A DNA stretch of 64,000 bases from NCBI GenBank assembly GCA_963726085.1, contig CAVSAR010000004.1:186001-250000 (forward strand). Reading direction: 5' to 3'. The notes beneath the pieces are model-generated. The model was given only the letters and a program-made list of their open reading frames with translations, searched no databases and was not told the DNA's origin. A program made the position numbers and the translations under genes. Below are positions 46,339-56,023 of the stretch, one piece after another. This DNA is from ZC4RG30 sp963726085 (GTDB lineage: Bacteria; Pseudomonadota; Gammaproteobacteria; Steroidobacterales; Steroidobacteraceae). Position 1 is the first letter of the stretch; each line of letters opens with the position of its first letter.

Positions 46339-48814
46339 CTAGAAACGGATGCCGACCCGTACATAGGCCTGCCGCCCATCGTTCTCATAGGGAACCTGAC
46401 CCGGGTACTTGCGACCCAGCGCCTGGTTGAACTGCGTGAGCGGGGTATAGTTGTCCAGCAGGTTCTCGGCACCCACGGTGATGTCGACCGCGCTGTTCAG
46501 TGCAAAGGTGCCGAACAGGTCGACAAACGTCTGCGCGCCCACCGGCTGGTTGAGACTGGCATTGCTGGCATCTGCCGCCCAGATCCACTCGCCGTAGTGC
46601 CGGGCGCGCGCGAACAGCTTGAGCTTGTTCCACTCGTAGTCGGCCGACAGGATCCCGGTGACTCGCGGCAGGGCGCGTTCCACCTGCAGCGTCACCACCG
46701 GCGAGATCACCGTCGGATCCGCACGCGTGATTTTCGTGTCGTTGTAGTTCAACGCCGCCGTAAGCCCGAGTCGGCCCGGACCCGCGGGCTGGCGGAAGGT
46801 ACCCACCAGATCCACGCCACGGGTGCGCGTGTCAAAGCCGTTGGCGAAGTAGCGCACCGTATTGAGCTCGCTGGCACCGGGCACCCCCGCGGCAATCAGG
46901 GCAACGCGGTCCGCCGGGGTGACCGTGAAGGTCTGCGAGATGCCGATGCGATCGGTTATGTCGATCTGGTACGCATCCAGCGTCGCTGACAGCCGCTGCG
47001 ATGGCGCATAGACCAGGCCGGCGCTGAAGTTGGTGGATTCCTCCGGCTTTAGCTCGCGACCGCCGAAATACTCGGCGCCCGGCGACGTCGACGGGAAGAT
47101 GCCGTTGGTCAGCACCACGTTGGTCCGCGCGTCGGGATTCTGGCTCACGTTTGTCAGGTTCTCCTGTCCCGGCGTGGGCGCACGGAATCCGGTACTGGCC
47201 GCCCCGCGCACGCTCAGCGCCTCGGTCAGCTTGAACCGGGAGCTGAGCTTGCCATTGGTGGTGACGCCGAATGTCGAGTAGTTCTCGACGCGACCGGCCA
47301 CATCGACGTTCCAGCGCTGGCGTCAGGTCCAGGTCCACATCCACGTAGGCGGCCGTGTTTTCCGTCCACCACTTGCCCGCCGATACCGGCGCGGCACCCG
47401 GAAAGCCGTTGGCGCCCGGGGCCAGGTCGCGCAGCGGGCCTACTTCCCAGGAGGCCGCATCGCCCGCATCAATCTCATACTGCTCGCGACGGTACTCGAG
47501 GCCATAGCCCACGTTGACCGGGGTAGCCAGGGCCGTCTGCCACGCATATACAAAATCCAGATTAACGTTGGATTCGGTCTGCTGTCGAGATCCGGCATCG
47601 AACGAGGTGGGCGAGAGCGGTCCGAGGGAGGCATTGATCGTCTGCGACAGGTTGTAGTCGATGCGGTTGCTGCCCAGCGACGCGCTGAGATCCCACGTGA
47701 GTTTTTCGGTCCAATCGCCCTTGATCCCGACCACGGCACTGTAGTCGTGGCCCTCGGAGCCGAATTGGGGCGTGAAGCCGCCCGGATAGATCGATCGCAG
47801 GTCCCAGGTGGGATAGATGGCATTGGGGCCGTTCTGGAACACCGACCGGTTGTAGGCACTGCTTTGTGCTGCGCCGGCGGCAGCCGCCGGCGCACGCCAG
47901 TTGAAGTCACTGACGCCGCTGACATCGGCGTAGTTGCCAAAGGCATAGGCCTTGGTGCTCTCGCCCAGCTCGAATCCGCTGTTGACGAAGACCTTGACGC
48001 TTTCGAGCTCTGGCTGGCCGAAATTCTGCACGTAGGGTTGCCTGATGGTGCTTGCATAGGGTTCCCCCAGCGCGATCAGGGCATCGGCCTGGGGTCGCTG
48101 CACGGAGCGCGAGGTCGCATCGCTGTTGGCGTATTCGACGGTCAGGTTCACGCTGCCGCGATCACCCAGCGGCAGCCCGCTCTCGATCGAGGCCTGAACA
48201 TTCTGCCCATCGCCAGCCGAGTATTCACCGAACTGCAGGTAGCCGTTGGTGCCCGGCTTGTCTTCGAGTATGAAGTTGACCACGCCGGCGATCGCGTCGG
48301 AGCCGTACTGCGCGGATGCACCATCGCGCAGCACTTCGACGCGCTTGACCGCCGACTGGGGGATAAGCGACACGTCCTCGCCCTGCGCACCGCGCGCGGT
48401 GACGTCGATGAAGGCGGAGCGATGGAAGCGCTTGCCGTTGATCAGCACCAGCGTGTGATCCGGTGACAGGGCGCGCAGCGTCGCCGGACGCACGAATATG
48501 GCGCCGTCATTGAGTGGCAGCCGCCTGACGTTGTAGGAAGGGACCAGCGCCTGCAGCTTGTTGTTGAGATCCGAGGTAAAGGTGGACTGCAGGTCACCCT
48601 GCGTCACGACATCGACCGGCACATTGGATTCCACTGCCGTGCGTTCGGCGCGCCGCGTACCGGTCACGATGACCTGCTCCAGCGAATCTTCTGCGGCCGC
48701 AGCGGTCGGCGCTACATCGCCCGGTGCGGCAAAGGCGACACCCGACATCGCCAGCGCAATACTCGAGGAGACCAGGGTCAGCCTGCGCGACCCTGAGCGT
48801 GTGAATTTGTTCAT
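46339..48814 (-). CDS. TonB-dependent receptor (one frameshift)
   Basis: About 825 residues. Signal peptide LTLVSSSIALAMSGVAFA, TonB box region EDSLEQVIVTGTRRAERTAV, plug (YNVRRLPLNDGAIFVRPATL, DHTLVLINGKRFHRSAFIDV, VEVLRDGASAQYGSDAIAGV) and barrel ending in QAYVRVGIRF. The frame breaks near 47325. The plug (VLINGKR, GSDAIAGVVN) is of the large-substrate branch seen in degraders of plant material. It directly abuts the remnant CysB gene, so it may once have been regulated by a complete CysB paralog. Confidence 0.92.
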
Positions 48815-48914
48815 CTTGTTCCCTAAATTGAAAGAATGAGGTCTTCAGGGAATCTAGCTGGCGGCGCGGGGGCAGCGGAAATGCCCAACGGAAACCTCTA
48901 CACGTCCAGGAGTT

Positions 48915-49349
48915 CTAAGACTTCGCGGTTTTTGCCGCGGCCGAGGTTGGTCCCCCGTCGCCTGACGAGCCACCGTCAATCAGTCGCCCATCTGGAAGCT
49001 TGATGCGGCGCGCATCGATGACGCGCGCGCCACTGCGCGCGAGATAGCCATCTATGACCAGCGTGTCGCCTGGCTTGACGTCGGTCTTGGCCAGGCCCCG
49101 GCTTGACAGTATTCCCGGCGCCGCGCCTTCGCAGCGCCACAGGGCCGGCTCGCCATCCTTGCCGGCGACCTCAAGTTCGAGCCACGCGTGTGGATTGGTC
49201 CAGTGGATGGTGCGCAGCTTGCCGGACAGGCGTATGGGCTTCTTCGCGTCATACATCGCGGAGAAGGAATGGTGTGCCTCGGCCGGCAGCACCGCCGACA
49301 CGGCCAGCACGCCGATTGCGCGGATGAGATCGCGACGATTCCTGTTCAT
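48915..49349 (-). CDS. DUF6152 family secreted protein (copy 4)
   Basis: 144 residues. The signal peptide MNRNRRDLIRAIGVLAVSAVLPAEA has a twin-Arg-like n-region and ends directly before HHSFSAMYDAKKPIRLSG. Then TIHWTNPHAWLELEVAG, WRCEGAAPGILSSRGL, VKPGDTLVIDGYLARSG and a Gly/Ser/Ala-rich tail. It is divergent from two tandem WEGDTL-family genes (49460, 50347), so the module is kept even where the genes are on opposite strands. Transcription is probably from a shared intergenic region at 49350-49459. Confidence 0.88.
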   Translation of the reverse strand: MNRNRRDLIRAIGVLAVSAVLPAEAHHSFSAMYDAKKPIRLSGKLRTIHWTNPHAWLELEVAGKDGEPALWRCEGAAPGILSSRGLAKTDVKPGDTLVIDGYLARSGARVIDARRIKLPDGRLIDGGSSGDGGPTSAAAKTAKS

Positions 49350-49459
49350 GGGTTGTGGATGCTAGGTGGCGCGCTGCGCAGCGGCTAATTCTCAATGGTC
49401 ATACTCATATCGCTGGAATTCGCCAGCACGCGCTTCGCCCGCCCATAGACTCCCCGACA

Positions 49460-50350
49460 ATGAAAGTGGCGATGTTGCTGTTGTGTGGCATGGCGGCGGT
49501 TCCGGCTTGCGCACCGCGCACGGTTGTGGGGCCTGCGCGTCTGCCCGATGGGCACCCATCCTTCACCGGATACTGGAAGCTGCAGCGCGAGCCGGGTCGG
49601 CCGGATGGCAATCTGGGCAAGGATGAGCCGGGATTCGCGTTGCCCTATTCAGCAGCCGGCCGCGCCCGCCTGGCTTACAACCGGACGCAGACCATCGACC
49701 CGGAGGCGCGCTGCCTAATCAGCGGGATTCCGCGACTGCTTACCGGCGTGCTGCCCTTTGAGATCGTGCACACGCCGCAGCGCATCGGCATGTTTTATTA
49801 CCTGGGCTGGCATCGCTTGACGTGGCTTGACGGGCGCAAGGTGGAATCGGATGCCGATCCGCACTACCTGGGCAACTCCAGCGGCCGCTGGGAGGGCGAC
49901 ACGCTGGTCATCGAATCACGTGGTTTCAAGGACAGCGCCGACGGCCAGTTCTGGCTCGACGACAACGCGGACCCGCAGAGTGCGTCGGCGCACGTCGTGG
50001 AACGGTGGACGCGACCGGACCTGCAACACCTGCGCGTGGCCGTGACCTATGACGACCCAACCTACTACACGCAGACCGTAACCTACACGCGCAGCTGGAC
50101 GCTGGCCCCGTCTGGTCAGTCGCTGCCGGAGTTTTCCTGTGAGTGGAACACCCCCTGGGTGCTTGCCCACCTGGAGCCTGGGCCGGGCCACATTGGTGCG
50201 GACGGCAATCGCGGCTTCGGATCTGCATCTGGCGCCAGCAATGACCCGCAGCCTGAATTCCCGCTGGGCGCAGTCGAGGGATCACGCGGCACCGGCTACT
50301 GGCTGTATCGCAAGAACAAACCCAAACCCTCGGATGTGCCAGTGCAATGA
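49460..50350 (+). CDS. WEGDTL-family secreted protein, tandem copy 1
   Basis: 296 residues. Short signal MKVAMLLLCGMAAVPACAP with a possible lipobox Cys. Core: LPFEIVHTPQRIGMFYYLGW, YLGNSSGRWEGDTLVIESRGF, WLDDNADPQSASAHVVERW, VTYDDPTYYTQTVTYTRSW and FSCEWN. It overlaps the next gene by four bases and shares with it a stretch of 30 identical bases (49607-49636 and 50569-50598), which suggests a recent duplication or conversion. Function unknown; partner of DUF6152 copy 4. Confidence 0.8.
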   Translation: MKVAMLLLCGMAAVPACAPRTVVGPARLPDGHPSFTGYWKLQREPGRPDGNLGKDEPGFALPYSAAGRARLAYNRTQTIDPEARCLISGIPRLLTGVLPFEIVHTPQRIGMFYYLGWHRLTWLDGRKVESDADPHYLGNSSGRWEGDTLVIESRGFKDSADGQFWLDDNADPQSASAHVVERWTRPDLQHLRVAVTYDDPTYYTQTVTYTRSWTLAPSGQSLPEFSCEWNTPWVLAHLEPGPGHIGADGNRGFGSASGASNDPQPEFPLGAVEGSRGTGYWLYRKNKPKPSDVPVQ

Positions 50351-51234
50351 AAACCGCTCCCTATGTGCTCTTGAGCTGCGGTGTCGCATTGACGCTGCTG
50401 GGTCACGCGGCGACCCCGAGAAGGGACGAGCGGGGCGAAGACCGCATTGCCGCGCTGATGCACGGCGAGCAATACGTCGGACCGGTGGTCGCGACACCGC
50501 GTGACGTCGACGGCAAGCCCGATTTCACGGGCCTGTGGCGTCCCGTCAAGGAGCCCGGCAAGCCAGGCGGCAATCTGGGCAAGGATGAGCCGGGATTCCG
50601 GTTGCCGCTTAACGAGCGCGGCAGGCGCGCACAGCTATACACGCAGAACCATACCGTGGATCCCGAGGCGCAGTGCGTCCTCGGTGGCATTCCGCGCCAT
50701 AACGCCAGCGGTCTGCCCTTCGAGATTCTGCACGCGCCGCAACGCATCGCCTTCGCCTATCTCTACAACACCAGTCGCCGCATCACCATCAAGTCCGGCT
50801 CCCGTCCCGATGCCGCAGCAGCGCCCGGCTACTTCGGATCGACTGCAGCGCACTGGGAGGCCGATGCACTGGTCATCGAAACGATCCGGCTGCGCGATAG
50901 CGCCAACGATCGCATCTGGCTGGACGAGAACGGCAATCCCACCAGCGCTGATACGCACGTGACCGAGATCTGGACGCGTCCGGACTATCACCATCTGCGG
51001 CTCGAGATGACCGTCGACGATCCTTATTACTACAGCCGGCCGTTCCGGTTCACGCGCACCTGGACGCGCGCGCCCGAGGGCGCGGGTCTTGAGGAATACG
51101 CCTGCAACGAATCGAACATCGCGGCTGAGCAGATCGGACCGGGCGCAGGTCCGGTGGGTCCGGACGGCAACCGCGGCTTCGGCTACGAGGATCCGCTGCC
51201 CGAGACGCCGCCAGGGCCCGAAGCGTATTTCTAG
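50347..51234 (+). CDS. WEGDTL-family secreted protein, tandem copy 2 (degenerate core)
   Basis: 295 residues, start ATGA-overlapping copy 1. Signal MKTAPYVLLSCGVALTLLGHAA. It is parallel to copy 1 (NLGKDEPGFRLPLNERGRR, LPFEILHAPQRIAFAYLYN, WTRPDYHHLRLEMTVDDPYY, EYACNES), but the hallmark line is changed to AHWEADALVIETIRLRDS: the Gly-Asp-Thr of GDTL is now Ala-Asp-Ala. If that line is an active or binding site, this copy may have a different role. Site D of the direct-repeat motif begins four bases after its stop. Confidence 0.8.
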   Translation: MKTAPYVLLSCGVALTLLGHAATPRRDERGEDRIAALMHGEQYVGPVVATPRDVDGKPDFTGLWRPVKEPGKPGGNLGKDEPGFRLPLNERGRRAQLYTQNHTVDPEAQCVLGGIPRHNASGLPFEILHAPQRIAFAYLYNTSRRITIKSGSRPDAAAAPGYFGSTAAHWEADALVIETIRLRDSANDRIWLDENGNPTSADTHVTEIWTRPDYHHLRLEMTVDDPYYYSRPFRFTRTWTRAPEGAGLEEYACNESNIAAEQIGPGAGPVGPDGNRGFGYEDPLPETPPGPEAYF

Positions 51235-51237
51235 ACC

Positions 51238-51254
51238 GGTTTGATTCCGGTTAC
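51238..51254. promoter_or_regulatory. Direct-repeat site D before the cytochrome/thioredoxin operon
   Basis: GGTTTG-ATTCC-GGTTAC, period 11 as in sites A-C, with one weaker half. It is about 100 bases before the cytochrome start at 51353. A further shared word, ATGACTTCATA (about 51271-51281), also occurs on the minus strand inside site A upstream of cysA. Confidence 0.4.
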
Positions 51255-51352
51255 AGAACAGATCGGTGGCATGACTTCATAGCTACTGGTCATTTCTCCC
51301 GCCTGTCATGCGCTGCGTACAGTCGATGCGTTCAAGCATTGGGCTGGGATTC

Positions 51353-51769
51353 ATGACCGCGTACCGCGTGACTGTACTGACATTGGGCTGGGTGCTGCTG
51401 GGTGCCCTATCCGCGCATGCGCAGGAGCAATCGCAGAGCCCGCATCCCGGACCGGTGAACCTGAAAGTGCTGCCCAAGGACATGCCCGTGGCCGGCATCG
51501 GCAAGTTGATGAAACGGTTCGAGGCGGATCTCGGCGTCTCGTGCAGCCACTGCCATGTCGGAAAACCCGCAGACCCAGAAGCCCGACTACGCCGCTGACG
51601 AGAACCCGGTCAAGGAGACCGCGCGGATCATGATTGCCATGCTCAACGACATCAACAGCAAGTACCTGGCGCAGCTGGGCGACCGACGCTATGCCGTGCC
51701 GGTCACCTGCGGCAGCTGCCATCAGGGGCAGAGCAGTCCGCCCGCTTCGAGGCCAAGTGGCGACCATGA
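51353..51769 (+). CDS. Small di-heme c-type cytochrome, reaction-centre-cytochrome-like (frameshifted)
   Basis: About 138 residues. Signal MTAYRVTVLTLGWVLLGALSAHA. The order VLPKDMPVAGIGKLMKRFEADLGVSCSHCH, then ENPVKETARIMIAMLNDINS, then VTCGSCHQGQ matches half of a photosynthetic-reaction-centre-type cytochrome subunit, as found in many non-phototrophs. Two heme motifs, CSHCH and CGSCH, with Met axial candidates in MPVAG and MIAML. Frames change near 51575 and 51740; the true end is FEAKWRP, whose stop overlaps the next start as ATGA. Confidence 0.78.
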
Positions 51770-53160
51770 GCCGGCGTACCCTAGTCGCTGCTGTCGCTGG
51801 CGGCCAGCCTGGGGGCACCAGCCTGCCCGCGCACGCGCAGATCGCGGTGCGCAATCAGGGCTACATCCCCTACAGCGACGCGCCGATCAATTACCGCTCC
51901 GACGATCTGAGCGATCCGGTGGCGAGGCTGGAGCAGCAGATCGAGCAGGGCACGGCTAGCCTTGGGTACGACCCGGATCACGGCTATCTGAAGTCGGTAC
52001 TCAATCTGCTGAAGGTACCGGTCAATCGCAGACCCTGGTGTTCTCCAAGACCAGCTTCCAGTATCCGAAGATCTCGCCCGGCGCATCCGCGCGCCCTCTA
52101 CTACAACGACGACGTCTATGTGGGCACGGTGCATGACGGCAAGGCGATCGAAATCGTCTCCTTCGACGCGCGCCAGGGCGCGATTTTCTACCTGCTCGAC
52201 GAGCAGAAGGCCGGACAAGCCGGTCTTCCAGCGCGCCGAGCTGGACTGCACCCAGTGCCACATCGCGGCCGGAACGCGCGGCGTTCCCGGCGTGCTGTTG
52301 CGTTCGGTCTGTCCCACCAGCACCGGCACTCTGGTTGCCAGCGACGCCGTCGTTCATCACCGACCAGGACAGTCCGCTGGCGGAGCGCTGGGGTGGCTGG
52401 TACGTGACCGGCAGCCTTGCCAGCGGCCTCCATGGCCAATGCCGCTGGCCGCGGACGTTCAGGCCGGCCGCAAACCCAGCTACCCGCAAGCTGGCGCCGC
52501 TGGGACAGACCTTCGATCCGGCCGCCTACCTCGCGCCCGGCAGCGACCAGGTGGCGCTGCTGGTGCTGGGCCATCAGACGCAGATGCACAATCTGATCAC
52601 CCTGACCAACTACCAGACGCGACTGGCCCTGTATGCCCTGGCGAAGCAGGGTGGACGGCGATCCTGCAGGCGCTGCCGCGGTCGACGCCATATCCGCCAG
52701 CGCGCCCCTGCCGGAGAACACGCGGCAGCAGTTCGAGCGTCCCGCCGAGCAGCTGCTGCGCTACCTGTTGTTCGCCAACGAGACGCACTTCCGCGAATCT
52801 CGACCGCAAAGCAGATCGTGGCCGCCTCGCAGTTCGCGCGCGAGTTCGCGGCCCGCGGGCCGCGCGATTCCAAAGGCCGCTCGCTGCGCGACTTCGACCT
52901 GCGTACGCGCATCTTCCGCTATCCGTGCAGCTACCTGATCTATTCGGCCGCCTTCGACGCCCTGCCCGAACCGGCCAAGGCCTACGTCTATCACCGCCTG
53001 CTGCAGATTCTGAGCGGCCAGGACCAAAGCGCCGACTTCGCCGGCGCTGTCGGCACAGGACCGGCAGGCGATCTTCGAGATCCTGCTGGAGACCAAGCCG
53101 GGCCTGCCGGAGGAATGGCAGACCTACGCGCGACAACCTAAGTTACCCCGTCATCACTAG
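51766..53160 (+). CDS. Exported mono-heme protein of unknown family (heavily frameshifted)
   Basis: About 460 residues pieced from many frames. The start MSRRTLVAAVA overlaps the cytochrome stop. Readable pieces in order: GYIPYSDAPINYRSDDLSDP, HGYLKSVLNLLKVPV, ALYYNDDVYVGTVHDGKAIE, GAIFYLLDEQK, ELDCTQCHIAAGTRGVPGVL (heme), FITDQDSPLAERWGGWYVTG, LGHQTQMHNLITLTNYQTRL, RPAEQLLRYLLFANE, FDLRTRIFRYPCSYLIYSAA and ILLETKPGLPEEWQTYAR. Proteins with this pattern follow reaction-centre-type cytochromes in other soil bacteria, from memory; no function is known. At least seven breaks (51.8-53.1 kb). Confidence 0.65.
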
Positions 53161-53175
53161 CAGAGGAATGCAGCA

Positions 53176-54539
53176 CATGAAATCGCTCTTTAGAATCGCC
53201 AGCCTTGCCGTGTTTGTATCCTGGGGCGCTGCGGCGTTGGCTGCGCCGCGACGATTCAAGGACGCTGGGACGCCCAGCTGGTGCGCAACGGCAATGTCAT
53301 CCCCTTCCGCCTCGATATTTCCGGATCCGGTCCGACGCTCAAGGGCACCCTCTACGACGGCTTCCGCCCCTATGAGGGAACCACCAGCGCCATCTTCAAG
53401 GACGGCAAGCTGGTGCTGAACATCGAGCACTATCTCACGACCATCAGCGCGACCCTCAAGGACGGACAGCTGGTAGGCAACGTCAACGGCGCAGAATCGC
53501 GAGATCGCGGCTGAATACGGCTTCCTGGCAACGCGCCATGTGGAAGGGCCTGCGCCGGCCAACGTCACGCCTCGATCGCCGGCACGTGGGAGATCCCGCT
53601 GGAGGCGCCGTCCTCCAAGGGTGAGAAGGCGTTCCGCCTCATCGTGCAGCAGAATGGCGCCGAGGTCGCCGCATCCATCCTGCGCGTCGATGGCGACACC
53701 GGCGCCTACAGCGGCACCTACAAGGACGGCAAGTGGGTGCTGAGCCACTTCGATGGCTCCCGCCCGGGCGTCATCACCGTCACACCGACCAAGCGGACGG
53801 TACGCTGGAGATTCAGCAGCAGGCCGATCGTCCGCAGCCGGCGGCTGTGAAAGCCAGAAACCAAGGCATACGGCGATGATGCCGGACCGGACGGCCGTTA
53901 TGCGTCGCAAGCTGGTCGCCTATCGCCCCGAGGTGGCACGGGCCAAGGGTCTGCCCGAGCCGGACGACTACCTGAGCCCACACCACGGCCCGCGATCCGA
54001 ATGAGAAGTTCGCCTTCAACTTCCCCGACGTGCACGGCAAGCTGGTGTCCAACGAGGATCCGCGCTTCAAGGGCAAGGTCGTGCTGGCCATCGTGACCGG
54101 CACCTGGTGCCCCAACTGCCATGACGAGGCCCAGTACCTGGTCAGCTGGACAAGAAGTACCGCGACCAGGGCCTGGCCATCGTTGCGCTGGACTTCGAGG
54201 AGCCGGAACAGCAGGACAGCCTGGAGCGCGAGCATGCCTTCGTGAAGCAGTACGGCGTGAAGTACACCTACCTGATCGCCGGCGCGCCGGCGGAGATGTG
54301 GGAGAAGGTGCCGCAGCTGGTCAATCTGAACACCTGGCCCGCCACGGTCTTCGTCGGACGCGACGGCACGGTGCAAGGCCGTGCACTCCGGCTTCGCCTC
54401 ACCCGCCAGCGGGGAGTTCAATGAGCAGCTGAAGCGGGAGTTCACCGAGCGCATTGAGCAATTGCTGGCTGAGAAGGCTGTCGCGGACACCAGGGTGGCT
54501 GCAGCCCCTGCCGCCCAGCTGGCCGCACGGACCCCCTGA
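53176..54539 (+). CDS. Exported TlpA/AhpC-type thioredoxin protein with N-terminal beta domain (frameshifted)
   Basis: About 450 residues in several frames. ATG 53176 fits AGAGGA upstream; signal MKSLFRIASLAVFVSWGAAALAA. The N-terminal beta-rich domain: LVRNGNVIPFRLDISGSGPT, TSAIFKDGKLVLNIEHYLTT, GTWEIPLEAPSSKGEKAF. The C-terminal redoxin domain: NFPDVHGKLVSNEDPRFKGK, VLAIVTGTWCPNCHDEAQYL with CxxC, LAIVALDFEEPEQQDSL, VNLNTWPATVFVGRDG. It probably reduces or matures periplasmic thiols, for instance apocytochromes of the two preceding genes. Breaks near 53250, 53500, 53565, 53810, 54000, 54150 and 54385. Confidence 0.72.
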
Positions 54540-54550
54540 GCACCACTGCC

Positions 54551-55039
54551 ATGAAAGTCTCCCGCCTGCGTCCCGCCATCGCCCTGCTACTGACCACACT
54601 GGGTGCAACAGTCATGGCCGATGTCGGACCAGGTGGGGCGACCGACGCCCTGCAGTGGAACTGGCGCGTCGAAACACCCGATAGCACCCGGCCGGCTGAG
54701 ATCACACTGGTGCTGGCTGCAGACATTGCGGCCGGCTATGTCGTGTATGGCTCGAACTTCAAGAGTGACCTCGGGCCGCGTCCTACCCGCCTGCGCGTGG
54801 CAGAGGGCCAGGGCCTGGAACCGCTCCAGCCCCTGGAGTCAGTGAACCCCAAGCGGCGCAAGGACCCGGATCTGGGCAGCCCCTACACGTATTTTGAAGG
54901 ACATGCCCTGTTTCGCCAGCGCCTCAGGGTCGCCCCCGGCACTACCCAAGTCGCAGGATCAATCAGTGGACAGGCGTGCCACGAAGCCGATGGCACCTGC
55001 TCGCTGTTCAACCAGCGGTTCGAAGTCGCGTTGCGCTGA
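54551..55039 (+). CDS. Stand-alone DsbD N-terminal-like domain protein
   Basis: 162 residues with a signal peptide (SRLRPAIALLLTTLGATVMA). It matches the N-terminal immunoglobulin-like domain of DsbD: WNWRVETPDSTRPAEITLVL, AAGYVVYGSNFKSDLGPRP, YFEGHALFRQRLRVAPG and the redox Cys pair in SGQACHEADGTCSLFNQRF. The membrane and thioredoxin domains of DsbD are absent. It follows the thioredoxin protein by 11 bases, so it could relay electrons between that protein and an unlinked membrane reductase. It converges with the CysB-like gene, nine bases away. Confidence 0.82.
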   Translation: MKVSRLRPAIALLLTTLGATVMADVGPGGATDALQWNWRVETPDSTRPAEITLVLAADIAAGYVVYGSNFKSDLGPRPTRLRVAEGQGLEPLQPLESVNPKRRKDPDLGSPYTYFEGHALFRQRLRVAPGTTQVAGSISGQACHEADGTCSLFNQRFEVALR

Positions 55040-55048
55040 TCCCGACCG

Positions 55049-56023
55049 TCAACGCAGCGGCAAATCCACCGACTCGAACAGCGCGTCAGTTTCAGTCTGG
55101 TTGGCCGTCGCACGGGCCCGGTCCACCATGCGCCGGTCGAGGTGCGGTGCCAGCAGCGACAGGAAGTCGTACATGTACTTGCGCAGCAGCGCGGACCGGT
55201 CGAATCCCACCCAGGTCGTGTGCCGCGGAAACAGGTGCGTGGCATCGATCTTGACCAGATCCGCGTCGTCCACCGGGTCAATCGCCATGTTTGCGATGAT
55301 TCCCGCGCCTATTCCCAGCCGCACATAGGTCTTGATGACGTCCGCGTCGCGCGCCGCCAGTGCGATGTTGGGTCGCAGGTTCTTTGCCGCAAATGCATCG
55401 GACAGCGAGGATGGACCGGTGAAGCTGAATACGTAACTGACGATCGGGTGCGCACCCAGCGTCTCGATGGTCAACTTCTTTTCATCCGCAAGCGGATGCC
55501 CCGCGGGCACGATCACCTGGCGATACCACTGGTAGCAGGGCAGCAGCACGAATTTCTCGAATGGCGTGCCGGAGCCGGTCGCAATGGCAATGTCGATGCG
55601 GCCATTCTGCGCCATCTCTGCAATCTGCTCGGAGGTGCCCTGCAACAGGTTGAACTGGACCTTGGGATAGCGCTCGCGAAACTCCTTGATGACTGGCGGC
55701 AGCACGTACCGCGCCTGCGTGTGCGTGGTGCCGATGGACAGCGTGCCGGTGCTGTCATCCTTGAAGTCGGTCGAGATGCCCTTGATGTTCTGGATCTCGC
55801 GTAGCACGCGCAGCGAGCAGTCGATCACGCGCTCGCCCGGTCCAGTCACCTTCGACAGGGCGCGGCCGTGGCGGACGAAGATCTTGAACCCGAGCTCGTC
55901 CTCGAGCTGGCGCAATTGCTTGCTGACTGCCGGCTGGGTTGTGTAGAGCTTGGAGGCGGCGGTCGTGATATTCAGATCACTCTGTGCGACGGTCGCGAGA
56001 AAACGCAGTTGCTGAAGCTTCAT
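55049..56023 (-). CDS. cysB: CysB-family LysR transcription regulator
   Basis: 324 residues, complete. The N-terminal helix-turn-helix MKLQQLRFLATVAQSDLNIT, AASKLYTTQPAVSKQLRQLE; effector domain GTLSIGTTHTQARYVLPPVI (the Thr-Thr-His line that binds sulfate or thiosulfate-like ligands in CysB/Cbl), IDIAIATGSGTPFEKFVLLP, and AARDADVIKTYVRLGIGAGI. It normally activates sulfate transport and assimilation genes under sulfur limitation, with N-acetylserine as a co-inducer. Its own upstream region carries direct-repeat site C. It could equally be Cbl, a close relative. Confidence 0.9.
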   Translation of the reverse strand: MKLQQLRFLATVAQSDLNITTAASKLYTTQPAVSKQLRQLEDELGFKIFVRHGRALSKVTGPGERVIDCSLRVLREIQNIKGISTDFKDDSTGTLSIGTTHTQARYVLPPVIKEFRERYPKVQFNLLQGTSEQIAEMAQNGRIDIAIATGSGTPFEKFVLLPCYQWYRQVIVPAGHPLADEKKLTIETLGAHPIVSYVFSFTGPSSLSDAFAAKNLRPNIALAARDADVIKTYVRLGIGAGIIANMAIDPVDDADLVKIDATHLFPRHTTWVGFDRSALLRKYMYDFLSLLAPHLDRRMVDRARATANQTETDALFESVDLPLR

